Shown here piece by piece: positions 14,711 through 22,761 of a DNA stretch of 23,059 nt. The position numbers were made by a program, and so were the translations under genes. The notes beneath the pieces are model-generated. The model was not told the origin of the DNA and ran no database searches. It worked only from the letters and a program-made list of their open reading frames with translations. Source of the DNA: DALYDK01 sp964415715. Its GTDB lineage: Bacteria; Patescibacteriota; Saccharimonadia; Saccharimonadales; CAIOMD01. The stretch covers positions 1-23,059 of the forward strand of contig CAYQBK010000088.1 in assembly GCA_964415715.1 (NCBI GenBank), read 5' to 3'. Each line of letters begins with the position of its first letter. The first letter of the stretch is position 1.

Positions 14711-15286
14711 ATGAAATCTGAAGAAGATTTTGTTAATGAGATGAAGACAGCTTTGAACAACAACAACCCAAAGCAATTAAAAGAATGTCTAATTAATACA
14801 AAAAGTGATTTTATTGATGGTAATGCTGGGCCTGTTGAGTTACTGGCGTCGACCAGGCTGTCTATAAATGGTTTTTGGAAGGCTCAATTAACAAAACTTG
14901 ACAAGATTAAAGAAACTGATGGTGTTGAAGGTGTTACGGAATTTGTGAATCAATTAGATGAAAATATAAAAAAGTTTAAAGACAGTTCGTACAGAGAAGT
15001 GCTAAAAGAATATGCCATTCGGGGTCTTGATGATGGTGCCGTATCCCAGTACGGCCAGGCCTTAGTTGAGTTGGGGGATAGTGGCGATGACTTATCAACG
15101 GAGCCTGATAACCTATATGAATGGGTTATAAATACAAGAATGATGATAGTCGAAGAATTATCAGAGGCGATACAAGATTATAGAGAAAGCGAACGTCAAG
15201 AAGCTGACCTGGATAACTATCGTGAAACAATCGAAAGCCTGAAGCTTAGGTTAGAGAAAATTGCTAACGGAAGTCTATTCCAATAA
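14711..15286 (+). CDS. Helical acidic protein of unknown function, 191 aa
   Basis: I do not recognise this protein. It is Glu/Lys/Asp-rich and almost entirely helical by composition, with a C-terminal coiled-coil-like segment (about residues 150-185: 'EELSEAIQDYRESERQEADL', then 'ESLKLRLEKIA'). There is no membrane segment, Cys motif or catalytic signature. The ATG at 14711 follows AAAGGA with 7 nt spacing; an upstream in-frame ATG at 14672 lacks one. Its TAA shares a base with the ATG of the TIM-barrel gene, so translation of the two is coupled and their products may interact. Probably lineage-specific. Confidence 0.75.
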   Translation: MKSEEDFVNEMKTALNNNNPKQLKECLINTKSDFIDGNAGPVELLASTRLSINGFWKAQLTKLDKIKETDGVEGVTEFVNQLDENIKKFKDSSYREVLKEYAIRGLDDGAVSQYGQALVELGDSGDDLSTEPDNLYEWVINTRMMIVEELSEAIQDYRESERQEADLDNYRETIESLKLRLEKIANGSLFQ

Positions 15287-15974
15287 TGAAAATATTTCCA
15301 GTTGTCCATTTAAATGATAGCGAACAGGCTTACCAACAGAGCAGAATTGCGCTTGAAGAAGGTGCTGACGGTGTATATTTAATAGATCATATGTTGCACG
15401 ATGAACGTCTAACGCTAGATACACTGACACATTTAAAAAAAGATGATCCAAATAACTTTGTTGGGGTTAATTTTTTACACCTAAGTGTCGATGTTAGCTA
15501 TGCACTCTTTGATGAATATATTAGCGATAAGCCATCAGGGTATTTACCTAATTCTATATGGGCAGATGATGCTAAGAATAGCAGGTTAACCCTAAAAGAG
15601 ATCCGACAAAAATATCAACGACTAAGTAGGGTTGCACTAATGGGTGGGATTTCATTTAAATACACCAAGGATTTACTGAAGATCCAGAAAAGGCGCAGAG
15701 AGAAGTTCGACAGTTTCAGGATAGGGTAGATGTTATTACCACAAGTGGTAGCAGTACAGGGTCTGCACCTACGGTTGGCAAGATTCGCGCAATGAAAAGG
15801 GTGGCGGATAGGCCAATAGCAATTGCAAGCGGGATAGATAATGCAAATATCTATCAATTTTTGGACTTAGTCGACATAGTACTAGTTGCAAGTAGTATTG
15901 AAACTGAATCATATTCTGGAATTTTTGACAAGAGAAAACTTAGAGAATTAATTAGCATAGCACATACATTGTAG
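15286..15974 (+). pseudogene. TIM-barrel protein (BtpA-like), broken by a one-base frameshift
   Basis: Two adjacent frames together encode one ~229-residue protein. The first frame (15286-15729) gives MKIFPVVHLNDSEQAY, 'EEGADGVYLIDH', 'VGVNFLHLS' and 'ALMGGISFKYT'. The second, from about 15670, gives GFTEDPEKAQREV, VDVITTSGSSTGSAPTVGKI, 'RPIAIASGIDNANI' and 'DIVLVASSIETES' to TAG. The alternating strands and phosphate-site GxxTG/ASGI patterns are those of TIM barrels of the BtpA/SgcQ type. One extra base near 15664-15672 (for example a third C in TACACCAAGG, giving YTQGFTEDP) restores the frame. No slippery heptamer is visible there, so a mutation or assembly error is likelier than programmed frameshifting. 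The start overlaps the previous stop. Confidence 0.75.
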
Positions 15975-16083
15975 GCAAAATTATTAATATTTTTTAACTG
16001 ACAAATACAATAACTTTGGCTTAGACTATTCTGTCAATTTTAAGAATATAGTTTTATAAAATTTGAAAAAACAGACAATATGC

Positions 16084-16113
16084 TTGCCTAAGGTGTAGCA
16101 CTAGCGTTATACT
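16084..16113 (+). promoter_or_regulatory. Promoter of ftsA, near-leaderless
   Basis: TTGCCT (16084-16089), 18-bp spacer, TATACT (16108-16113). Seven bases separate the -10 from the ATG at 16121. No Shine-Dalgarno is present. Confidence 0.6.
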
Positions 16114-16120
16114 GAAAACC

Positions 16121-17347
16121 ATGCAAAAGGCACCTTATTTTGTTGGCCTAGATATCGGCACCTCAGCTGTGAGGTGTGTTGTTGGTATGCTAAATGAAAA
16201 CGACGTCGAAGCATCGTTGTCGGTTATTGGTGTTGGATCATCGCCAAATATTGGTATGCGCAAAGGTTCAGTTGCTCATATCGAAGACGTAGCAAGTAGT
16301 ATTAGCGAGGCTGTTGCTGAAGCTGAAAGGATGGCAGGCGTTCATGTTGGCGGAGCTACAGTAAACGTCAACGGTGCTCATGTGGCAAGTTTGCCATCAC
16401 ATGGGGTGGTGGCTATCAGTAGTCCAAATCGTGAAATAAGTGAAGATGATCGTGTTCGGGTTGAGCAAGCGGCAACAGTTATAAATCTGCCAGCTAATCG
16501 CGATATTATTCAAGTATTTGCCAAAAATTATAAAATAGATGGCCAGGATAACATCAAAGATCCTGTTGGTATGCAGGGTGTCAGACTAGAGGTAGAAACA
16601 GTAGTTGTAACAGCTGGTGTACCACTTGTTAGAACACTTGACCAAGCGATAGACAAAGCCCAAATAGGTATCAATAATCGTACGGTATCTAGCCTAGCGG
16701 CTGCTGAAGCAGTACTAGATAGACGACAAAAAGAATCAGGTACAGCGGTTATAGATATCGGCGCGGGCACAACAAATGTAGTTATTATCGAAGAGGGTGA
16801 GGTCGAATACGTATCAGTGATACCTATTGGTAGTCAAAACCTGACAAATGATCTGGCTATATGCCTGAAAACTGATTTAGAGGTGGCTGAGTCTATCAAA
16901 AAAGCCCATGCAACACTTGATTTTACCAATCCGTCAGCTGAGACAATAAGCGTTGAACATGAGGGCAAAAGATATTCGTTTAAGGAAAAGACAGTGCGAG
17001 CAGTAGTAGAAGCCCGACTTGAAGAATTGTTTGATCAGATAGATAAACAGTTCAAAAAAATTGGTAAAAGTCGTAAACTACCTGGTGGTTTGGTTATTGT
17101 CGGTGGTATGGCAAACTTACCGGGTATTGCTGACTTTGCTAAAGAGCAACTACAGTTGCCAGCCAAAACTGGCAAAATCCAAAACACAGGCGGTTTTATC
17201 GATACAATCAACGCTCCCGAATATGCTACATCTGTTGGTTTGATGATGTTAGATATGCTATTGAGTGAAAACGTGGGTCAATCTTTTGCTCAAGCTGGTT
17301 CAAGTTCAGGTGGCTTGTTCAAAAAAATTAAAAAACTTATCAAATAG
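16121..17347 (+). CDS. ftsA: Cell division protein FtsA
   Basis: FtsA is the actin-like ATPase that tethers FtsZ to the membrane. The 408-residue protein starts 'PYFVGLDIGTSAVRCVVG' (phosphate loop 1). The SHS2/1C subdomain follows ('SVIGVGSS...GMRKGSVAHIEDV'), then 'GTAVIDIGAGTTNVVI' (phosphate loop 2) and 'GGLVIVGGMANLPGI' (adenosine motif). A Ser/Gly linker leads to the C-terminal amphipathic helix GGLFKKIKKLIK that binds the membrane. All parts expected of a full-length FtsA are present. ftsZ follows after 126 bp with its own promoter region, the usual ftsA-ftsZ order. Stop TAG. Confidence 0.96.
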   Translation: MQKAPYFVGLDIGTSAVRCVVGMLNENDVEASLSVIGVGSSPNIGMRKGSVAHIEDVASSISEAVAEAERMAGVHVGGATVNVNGAHVASLPSHGVVAISSPNREISEDDRVRVEQAATVINLPANRDIIQVFAKNYKIDGQDNIKDPVGMQGVRLEVETVVVTAGVPLVRTLDQAIDKAQIGINNRTVSSLAAAEAVLDRRQKESGTAVIDIGAGTTNVVIIEEGEVEYVSVIPIGSQNLTNDLAICLKTDLEVAESIKKAHATLDFTNPSAETISVEHEGKRYSFKEKTVRAVVEARLEELFDQIDKQFKKIGKSRKLPGGLVIVGGMANLPGIADFAKEQLQLPAKTGKIQNTGGFIDTINAPEYATSVGLMMLDMLLSENVGQSFAQAGSSSGGLFKKIKKLIK

Positions 17348-17398
17348 TTTAGCTGGCCTGAACATTATTTTTTGACAGTGGATACAATTGGAAAAAAG

Positions 17399-17429
17399 TT
17401 GAGCACTTTTTTGCTAGTTCAGTTATAAT
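17399..17429 (+). promoter_or_regulatory. Probable promoter of ftsZ
   Basis: A consensus TATAAT (17424-17429) lies 45 bp before the ATG. TTGAGC (17399-17404) is 19 bp upstream, longer than ideal. FtsZ can thus be made in excess over FtsA. Confidence 0.45.
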
Positions 17430-17473
17430 TAAAAGTATCATAAGAACAATTAATTAATATAGAAGGAGTAGGA

Positions 17474-18895
17474 ATGCCTCAAGTTAAGCCTCCTATCGAA
17501 ACATTTGCTCGAATAAAAGTACTTGGTGTTGGTGGTGCGGGTAGTGCTGCTATTAATCGTATGATCGATGCTGGCGTAAAAGGTGTCGAGTTTGTAGCGG
17601 TCAACACCGATGCACAAGCTTTGCATCATTCAAAAGCTGATACTAAGGTTCATATAGGTGGCGAAATGACTCGTGGGCTTGGCGCCGGTGCCGATCCTAA
17701 TGTTGGTGAATCAGCCGCCCTTGCCTCTGTCGATGAGATCAAAAAGATTATTGATGGTACCGATATGGTGTTTGTGACAATTGGTGCCGGTGGTGGCACT
17801 GGTAGCGGCGCAGGACATATTGTGGCCAAAATAGCTCGTGAGCAGGGTGCATTAGTTGTTGGGTTTGCTACACGACCGTTTGCGTTTGAGGGTGAAAAAC
17901 GAAAGCGAAATTCGGAATATGCCATCAGCAAACTGCGGGACAATGTGGATACTCTTATAACAATTCCTAACGATAGATTGTTGCAAACAATAGATCGTAA
18001 AACCCCGCTACTCGAGGCATTTAAAGTAGCTGATGACGTATTGCGCCAGGGTGTCCAGGGTATATCTGATCTAATAACTGTCAATGGTCTGATAAATCTT
18101 GACTTTGCAGATGTTAAAACTGTTATGAGTAGTGCCGGATCCGCTCTGATGGGTATCGGTCGGGCTAGTGGTGATGACCGGGCTGTTGAGGCTGCTCACC
18201 AGGCAATAGAGTCACCACTTCTGGAGGTATCAATAGATGGTGCCAGGGGTATATTGTTCAATGTTATTGGTGGTCCAGATATGACCATGCATGAAATAAA
18301 TACCGCTGCTGAAACGATAACTGCTGCTGCTGATCCTGACGCAAATATTATTTTTGGAGCAACTATTGATCCTGACTTAGACGGTGAAATAATTATAACA
18401 GTGGTTGCCACTGGCTTTGATCCGGCCTATTTCAATAAACGTCAACAATCACAGCTTGGTGTCAATCCAGAAAATGATATTAATACTGAAACAACTCAGC
18501 CTGATACGGCTAGTGAAATGAGTGATAAAGATTCTGATGACGTTACTAATGACCATATAGAGCCAGCGATCATTGAAAATATAGATACATCTGAAAGTTT
18601 CCCAAATATTGAATCTAAAGAAGTTGATAGCATAAAAGAAGATGATATATCAAAATTAGATCTTGATATCGAAGATAAACCCCAGTCAGATCTTGAGACT
18701 AAACTCAATGATAATGTGGAAAATGATGGTGATATGGGTGAACTGAAGGACGAAGCCCCGGCTAGCAATATATGGACCTACGATGCCGACAACAATGAAG
18801 AAGACAAGTTTGATAAACCATCATTTTTGCGACGAATTGGCTTTAGAAAGAAACATGACGACAAATCTCCTGACCAAGATGGTGACGAAAAATAG
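17474..18895 (+). CDS. ftsZ: Cell division protein FtsZ
   Basis: FtsZ is the tubulin-like GTPase forming the division ring. The 473-residue protein has 'IKVLGVGGAGSAAINRM' at the N-terminus, the tubulin signature GGGTGSG at 106-112, and the T7 catalytic loop NLDFAD at 208-213. From about 335 a long, very acidic linker (D/E/S/N-rich) follows. DKPSFLRRIG near the end is the conserved C-terminal peptide that binds FtsA, but unlike most FtsZs it is followed by about 17 more charged residues (FRKKHDDKSPDQDGDEK). The ATG follows AGAAGGAG. Stop TAG. Confidence 0.97.
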   Translation: MPQVKPPIETFARIKVLGVGGAGSAAINRMIDAGVKGVEFVAVNTDAQALHHSKADTKVHIGGEMTRGLGAGADPNVGESAALASVDEIKKIIDGTDMVFVTIGAGGGTGSGAGHIVAKIAREQGALVVGFATRPFAFEGEKRKRNSEYAISKLRDNVDTLITIPNDRLLQTIDRKTPLLEAFKVADDVLRQGVQGISDLITVNGLINLDFADVKTVMSSAGSALMGIGRASGDDRAVEAAHQAIESPLLEVSIDGARGILFNVIGGPDMTMHEINTAAETITAAADPDANIIFGATIDPDLDGEIIITVVATGFDPAYFNKRQQSQLGVNPENDINTETTQPDTASEMSDKDSDDVTNDHIEPAIIENIDTSESFPNIESKEVDSIKEDDISKLDLDIEDKPQSDLETKLNDNVENDGDMGELKDEAPASNIWTYDADNNEEDKFDKPSFLRRIGFRKKHDDKSPDQDGDEK

Positions 18896-18939
18896 TAACA
18901 AATATTAACAACATAGCTAAAATTACGACAACATTGCTA

Positions 18940-18994
18940 TTGTAAACGCTATATAAAGGGCATACTATATATACAGTCACGCTACATGTAGTGA
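18940..18994 (+). promoter_or_regulatory. nrdR promoter overlapped by NrdR-box-like sites
   Basis: TTGTAA (18940-18945), 17-bp spacer, TACTAT (18963-18968). Three 16-mers resemble the NrdR box (ACACTATATATAGTGT-like): 18946-18961 (ACGCTATATAAAGGGC), 18962-18977 (ATACTATATATACAGT) and 18979-18994 (ACGCTACATGTAGTGA). The first and third have centres 33 bp apart, about three helical turns, as expected of paired NrdR boxes. This predicts autorepression. Confidence 0.6.
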
Positions 18995-19028
18995 TTGTAC
19001 ATTAGGAAGCTAAAAAAAGAGGTTTAGT

Positions 19029-19493
19029 GTGAAGTGTCAACAATGTCAGTATCCTGATACAAAAGTTATAGAATCAAGAGATGTCGGTGAAGGTGAATCG
19101 ACCAGGCGACGGCGGCAATGTCCGCAGTGTAAAGCCCGGTTTACAACCTATGAAAGGCTTGAGCGACCACAACTGGTGGTTGTCAAAAACAATGGCACCA
19201 GACAACTGTTTGATAGAAACAAAATATTGGCAGGTTTGCACCGTGCTTGCGAAAAAACAGCCGTGACTAGTTTACAAATAGAATCTTTAGCTGCTCGTAT
19301 TGAAAGTGCACTATATAGCAGGGGCGATGACGAGGTAGACTCTGAGGAGATTGGTGAGCTTATTATGCATGGTTTGGCTGATTTGTCAGACGTAGCATAT
19401 GTGAGATTTGCTAGTGTCTATCGACGATTTAGTGATATCACTGGTTTCGAGGCTGAACTAGAACATTTGCGCAGTAAAAAAACTAAATCATAA
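19029..19493 (+). CDS. nrdR: Transcriptional repressor NrdR
   Basis: NrdR represses ribonucleotide reductase genes when dATP is plentiful. The 154-residue protein is standard in length. It has an N-terminal zinc ribbon (C3, C6, C31, C34) with the basic STRRRRQC segment, then an ATP-cone domain (about 49-139, starting 'PQLVVVKNNGTRQLFDRNKI') and 'YVRFASVYRRF' near the end. The start is GTG at 19029, preceded by AGAGG with suitable spacing. It lies directly upstream of nrdJ, its expected target. Stop TAA. Confidence 0.97.
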   Translation: MKCQQCQYPDTKVIESRDVGEGESTRRRRQCPQCKARFTTYERLERPQLVVVKNNGTRQLFDRNKILAGLHRACEKTAVTSLQIESLAARIESALYSRGDDEVDSEEIGELIMHGLADLSDVAYVRFASVYRRFSDITGFEAELEHLRSKKTKS

Positions 19494-19552
19494 AATGTGT
19501 TTTGGTTGATAGCCGAATCTGCGCTGCTATTGACCAGAGCACGTTTAAAAGT

Positions 19553-19580
19553 CTAAATATTGATTGAGAGCGATATTTAG
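19553..19580 (+). promoter_or_regulatory. 8-bp hairpin in the nrdR-nrdJ gap
   Basis: CTAAATAT (19553-19560) and ATATTTAG (19573-19580) pair perfectly around a 12-base loop. No T-run follows. No NrdR-box pair is obvious in this 170-bp gap, so nrdJ may be read from the nrdR promoter. Confidence 0.35.
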
Positions 19581-19618
19581 CTGGCGAGCTTCAAATAAAA
19601 ATAATATTTAATAAAGTG

Positions 19619-19638
19619 GTTTTTCTGGGGCGAAAAAC
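19619..19638 (+). promoter_or_regulatory. 7-bp hairpin before the nrdJ ribosome binding site
   Basis: GTTTTTC (19619-19625) and GAAAAAC (19632-19638) pair around a TGGGGC loop, 26 nt before the nrdJ ATG and just ahead of GTGAGGG. It may influence translation initiation. Confidence 0.35.
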
Positions 19639-19663
19639 TAAATAAATAAGTGAGGGTAAAAAC

Positions 19664-22408
19664 ATGGCACAAACAACAGCTCTAGGTATAGATCGTTATT
19701 TTACAGATAGCGATGAAAAAGCATATGACAAGATAAAATGGATAAAAACTGATTCAGTGATCATGAATCCAGCAACTGGCGTTCCAGTATTTGAACAGAA
19801 AGGTGTCGAGTTTCCAGAAGATTTTTCGCTGAATGCGATCAATATTGTGGCGCAAAAATATTTTGCAGGTAGCCCTGGATCAAAAGATAGAGAAGCTTCG
19901 CTCAAAACAACCATCAATCGTATTGTTGACACAGTTACTAGAGCTGGTCTTCAGGAAGGTTACTTCGTCAACGAAAGAGAAGCTGACAACTTTAGGGAGG
20001 AGCTAAAATATGTTTTGGCTACCCAACGAGCAGCATTTAATAGCCCAGTTTGGTTTAATATTGGGGTTGATGACAGAGCTCAACAGGCAAGTGCTTGTTT
20101 TATTCTTGGTGTCGAAGACACAATGCAATCAATATTGAATTGGTATGTAGAAGAAGGTATGGTTTTCAAGGGTGGATCAGGTGCTGGCGTTAATCTATCT
20201 AAAATACGTTCAAGCAATGAAACATTGAGCGCGAGTGGTGGGAAGGCTAGTGGCCCAGTTAGCTTTATGCGTGGTGCCGATGCTAGCGCTGGCACAATAA
20301 AGAGCGGTGGCAAAACTCGTCGGGCAGCCAAAATGGTGATACTAAATGTTGACCACCCTGATATCGAAGAGTTTATATGGTGTAAAGCACACGAAGAAAA
20401 AAAGGCCCAGGCACTTATGGATGCTGGCTTTGATATGAGTTTTGATGGTAAAGATAACTTTAGCGTTCAGTATCAAAATGCCAATAACTCTGTACGTGTG
20501 AGCGATGAGTTTATGCAAGCTGTGGTTGATGATGCAGACTGGGATCTCAAAGCTGTTAGAACCGGTGAAACAGTTAAAACACTTCGAGCTCGTGATTTAT
20601 ATCGACAGTTTGCCGAAGCAACCTGGCAATGTGCTGACCCGGGCATGCAGTTTGATACTACTATCAACAAATGGCACACCACCCCAAATGCTGGTCCGAT
20701 TAACGGTTCCAACCCATGTAGTGAATATATGCATTTGGACAATTCGGCTTGTAATTTGGCATCGATAAACCTATTGAAATATTTAAATGATGATAACACT
20801 TTTGATGTTGAGGCATTTAAGCACACTGTTGAGCTATTGTTTACAGCCCAAGAAATATTAGTTGGTTACTCAAGCTACCCAACGGAATCTATTACCAAAA
20901 ATGCTCGAGCGTATCGCGAGCTAGGACTTGGCTATGCTAACCTTGGGGCCTTGCTTATGGCTCAAGGTTTACCGTATGATTCTGACGAAGGTAGAGCACA
21001 AGCAGCGGCTATCACGGCAATTATGACTGGTCATGCCTATGCAACAAGTGCCAAAATAGCTAGGCGCGTTGGGCCATTTGCCGGCTACCACAAGGATAAA
21101 GACGGGATGTTAAATGTTCTAAAAATGCACAGGCAGGCCGTAAATAATATCGATGCTAGCTTGGTATCAGAAGATTTGTTGAGCGCTGCCGCGCTTGCCT
21201 GGGATGAAGCGAATGAGTTTGCTGAAAAATATGGTGTTCGCAATAGTCAGGCATCAGTGCTTGCTCCAACTGGAACTATTGGGCTTATGATGGACTGTGA
21301 TACTACTGGTATCGAGCCAGATCTGGGGCTTGTAAAGCATAAAAAACTGGTTGGTGGCGGCACTATGAGTATTGTTAACCAGACAGTGCCACGAGCCTTG
21401 AAACAACTTGGCTATACTCAATCAGAAATAGCAGATATTATTGCCTATATTGACGCCGAAAAGACTATTATTGGTGCACCTCATTTTAACAAAAAAGACT
21501 TAAATGTATTTGCGTGTTCCATGGGTGATAATCCTATTCATTATTTGGGCCATGTTAAGATGATGGCTGCAGTTCAACCATTTTTGTCTGGTGCTATTAG
21601 TAAAACTGTTAATATGCCAGAAGACGCAACTGTCGAGGATATCGAACAAATACATCTAGATTCATGGAAAATGGGCCTCAAAGCTGTAGCGGTGTATCGC
21701 GATAACTGTAAGGTTGCTCAACCATTGTCGATGGCCAAAAAAGCTGGTACTTCAGAACAGAACGCAAAACAGGATCAGGTTAGCCATGATAATTTTGTTA
21801 TCAAAGGTGCAATCAAGCGTGAATTACCACGTCGACGAAATAGCAAGACGTACGAATTTCATGTATCAGATTCAAAAGGTTTCTTTACGGTTGGCGAATA
21901 CGAAGACGGTACACCTGGCGAACTGTTTATCAATGTATCCAAACAGGGATCGACCCTATCAGGGCTGATGGATTCATTTGCTATAGCTGTTAGCCATGGT
22001 TTGCAATACGGGGTACCGCTCAAAAGCTATGTCAAAACCATGAAAAGTCGAAGTTTTGCTCCATCTGGCATCACGGACGATCCTGAAATACGAACCGCTA
22101 GCTCGATAACAGATTATATATTTAGAAGAATGGCGCTAGATTATTTGTCATTTGATGACAGGCTTGAGCTAGGGCTAGCCAATCTAGATGATATGCCTGA
22201 CGACAATCAAACTACATTACTCGAGGCTGATGAACAGCTTGAAGATGCTAACTTAGACATTTTAGAGCTAGAAAATACAGAAAATAACCATAACAGGGTT
22301 GCCAAAGACGACGTTGCTCCGTTATGCTATAACTGTGGTAATCAAACTCAAAGAGCCGGCAGCTGCTACGTTTGTACTTCATGCGGGTCTACCACGGGTT
22401 GTAGTTAA
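19664..22408 (+). CDS. nrdJ: Class II (B12-dependent) ribonucleoside-diphosphate reductase
   Basis: NrdJ makes deoxyribonucleotides using adenosylcobalamin, with or without oxygen. The 914-residue protein has the ten-stranded barrel features: 'RAAFNSPVWFNIG', C145 in ASACFILG and C363 in NSACNLAS (redox pair), the active-site triad NPCSE with N350, C352 (thiyl) and E354, and 'LAPTGTIGLMMDCDTTGIEPD'. The end carries a Cys-rich tail, CYNCGNQTQRAGSCYVC and then CTSCGSTTGC, with CxxC pairs for re-reduction or zinc binding. The ATG follows GAGGG. The cell must import or salvage cobalamin, since no synthesis genes are here. Paired with nrdR upstream and a thioredoxin-fold gene downstream. Stop TAA. 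Confidence 0.96.
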   Translation: MAQTTALGIDRYFTDSDEKAYDKIKWIKTDSVIMNPATGVPVFEQKGVEFPEDFSLNAINIVAQKYFAGSPGSKDREASLKTTINRIVDTVTRAGLQEGYFVNEREADNFREELKYVLATQRAAFNSPVWFNIGVDDRAQQASACFILGVEDTMQSILNWYVEEGMVFKGGSGAGVNLSKIRSSNETLSASGGKASGPVSFMRGADASAGTIKSGGKTRRAAKMVILNVDHPDIEEFIWCKAHEEKKAQALMDAGFDMSFDGKDNFSVQYQNANNSVRVSDEFMQAVVDDADWDLKAVRTGETVKTLRARDLYRQFAEATWQCADPGMQFDTTINKWHTTPNAGPINGSNPCSEYMHLDNSACNLASINLLKYLNDDNTFDVEAFKHTVELLFTAQEILVGYSSYPTESITKNARAYRELGLGYANLGALLMAQGLPYDSDEGRAQAAAITAIMTGHAYATSAKIARRVGPFAGYHKDKDGMLNVLKMHRQAVNNIDASLVSEDLLSAAALAWDEANEFAEKYGVRNSQASVLAPTGTIGLMMDCDTTGIEPDLGLVKHKKLVGGGTMSIVNQTVPRALKQLGYTQSEIADIIAYIDAEKTIIGAPHFNKKDLNVFACSMGDNPIHYLGHVKMMAAVQPFLSGAISKTVNMPEDATVEDIEQIHLDSWKMGLKAVAVYRDNCKVAQPLSMAKKAGTSEQNAKQDQVSHDNFVIKGAIKRELPRRRNSKTYEFHVSDSKGFFTVGEYEDGTPGELFINVSKQGSTLSGLMDSFAIAVSHGLQYGVPLKSYVKTMKSRSFAPSGITDDPEIRTASSITDYIFRRMALDYLSFDDRLELGLANLDDMPDDNQTTLLEADEQLEDANLDILELENTENNHNRVAKDDVAPLCYNCGNQTQRAGSCYVCTSCGSTTGCS

Positions 22409-22434
22409 ACAATAAAGTCTCGAAAGTATCAGCT

Positions 22435-22463
22435 AAACTAGCCAGTTTAATGCTGGCTAGTTT
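22435..22463 (+). terminator. 11-bp hairpin after nrdJ
   Basis: AAACTAGCCAG and CTGGCTAGTTT pair perfectly around a TTTAATG loop. Only three T follow, so termination would be partial. It lies between nrdJ and the thioredoxin-like gene and could reduce expression of the latter or protect the nrdJ mRNA. Confidence 0.5.
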
Positions 22464-22488
22464 CGGGTAAGCCACAAAAAAGGAAGAT

Positions 22489-22761
22489 ATGAGAGTAGTT
22501 ATAATATATAGAAGCAAATCCGAACATGAAAGAATGGTATTAGATTTCGAGACTGAATTTGAACATCGTACTGGCCATAAAATTGAAATGGTAGACGTCG
22601 ACACGAGGGACGGCTCAGCCATGGCAAACCTATACGATATTATGCAGTATCCTGCAGTTCTAGCGGTTGACCAATATGGTTCTATACAACAGGTTTGGCG
22701 CATCAATCAAAGCATGCCACTCATCAACGAAGTTTCATACTACATCTCGTCAGATCAGTAG
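22489..22761 (+). CDS. Small thioredoxin-fold protein lacking the CxxC motif
   Basis: The 90-residue protein has a thioredoxin-like strand-helix-strand order: MRVVIIYRSKSEHERMVLDF, then 'KIEMVDVDTRDGSAMANLYDI', and 'MQYPAVLAVDQYGSIQQVW' with the cis-Pro (YPA) typical of the fold. The place where CxxC should stand reads RSKSEHE, and the protein has no Cys at all, so it cannot act as a dithiol reductant. It follows nrdJ, suggesting an accessory or binding role for the reductase; that is inference. The ATG follows AGGA. Stop TAG, directly followed by the foldback element. Confidence 0.7.
   Translation: MRVVIIYRSKSEHERMVLDFETEFEHRTGHKIEMVDVDTRDGSAMANLYDIMQYPAVLAVDQYGSIQQVWRINQSMPLINEVSYYISSDQ

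Noticed and set aside
15660..15729. Programmed -1 frameshift in the TIM-barrel gene
   Set aside because: No slippery heptamer or obvious following structure at the frame junction.
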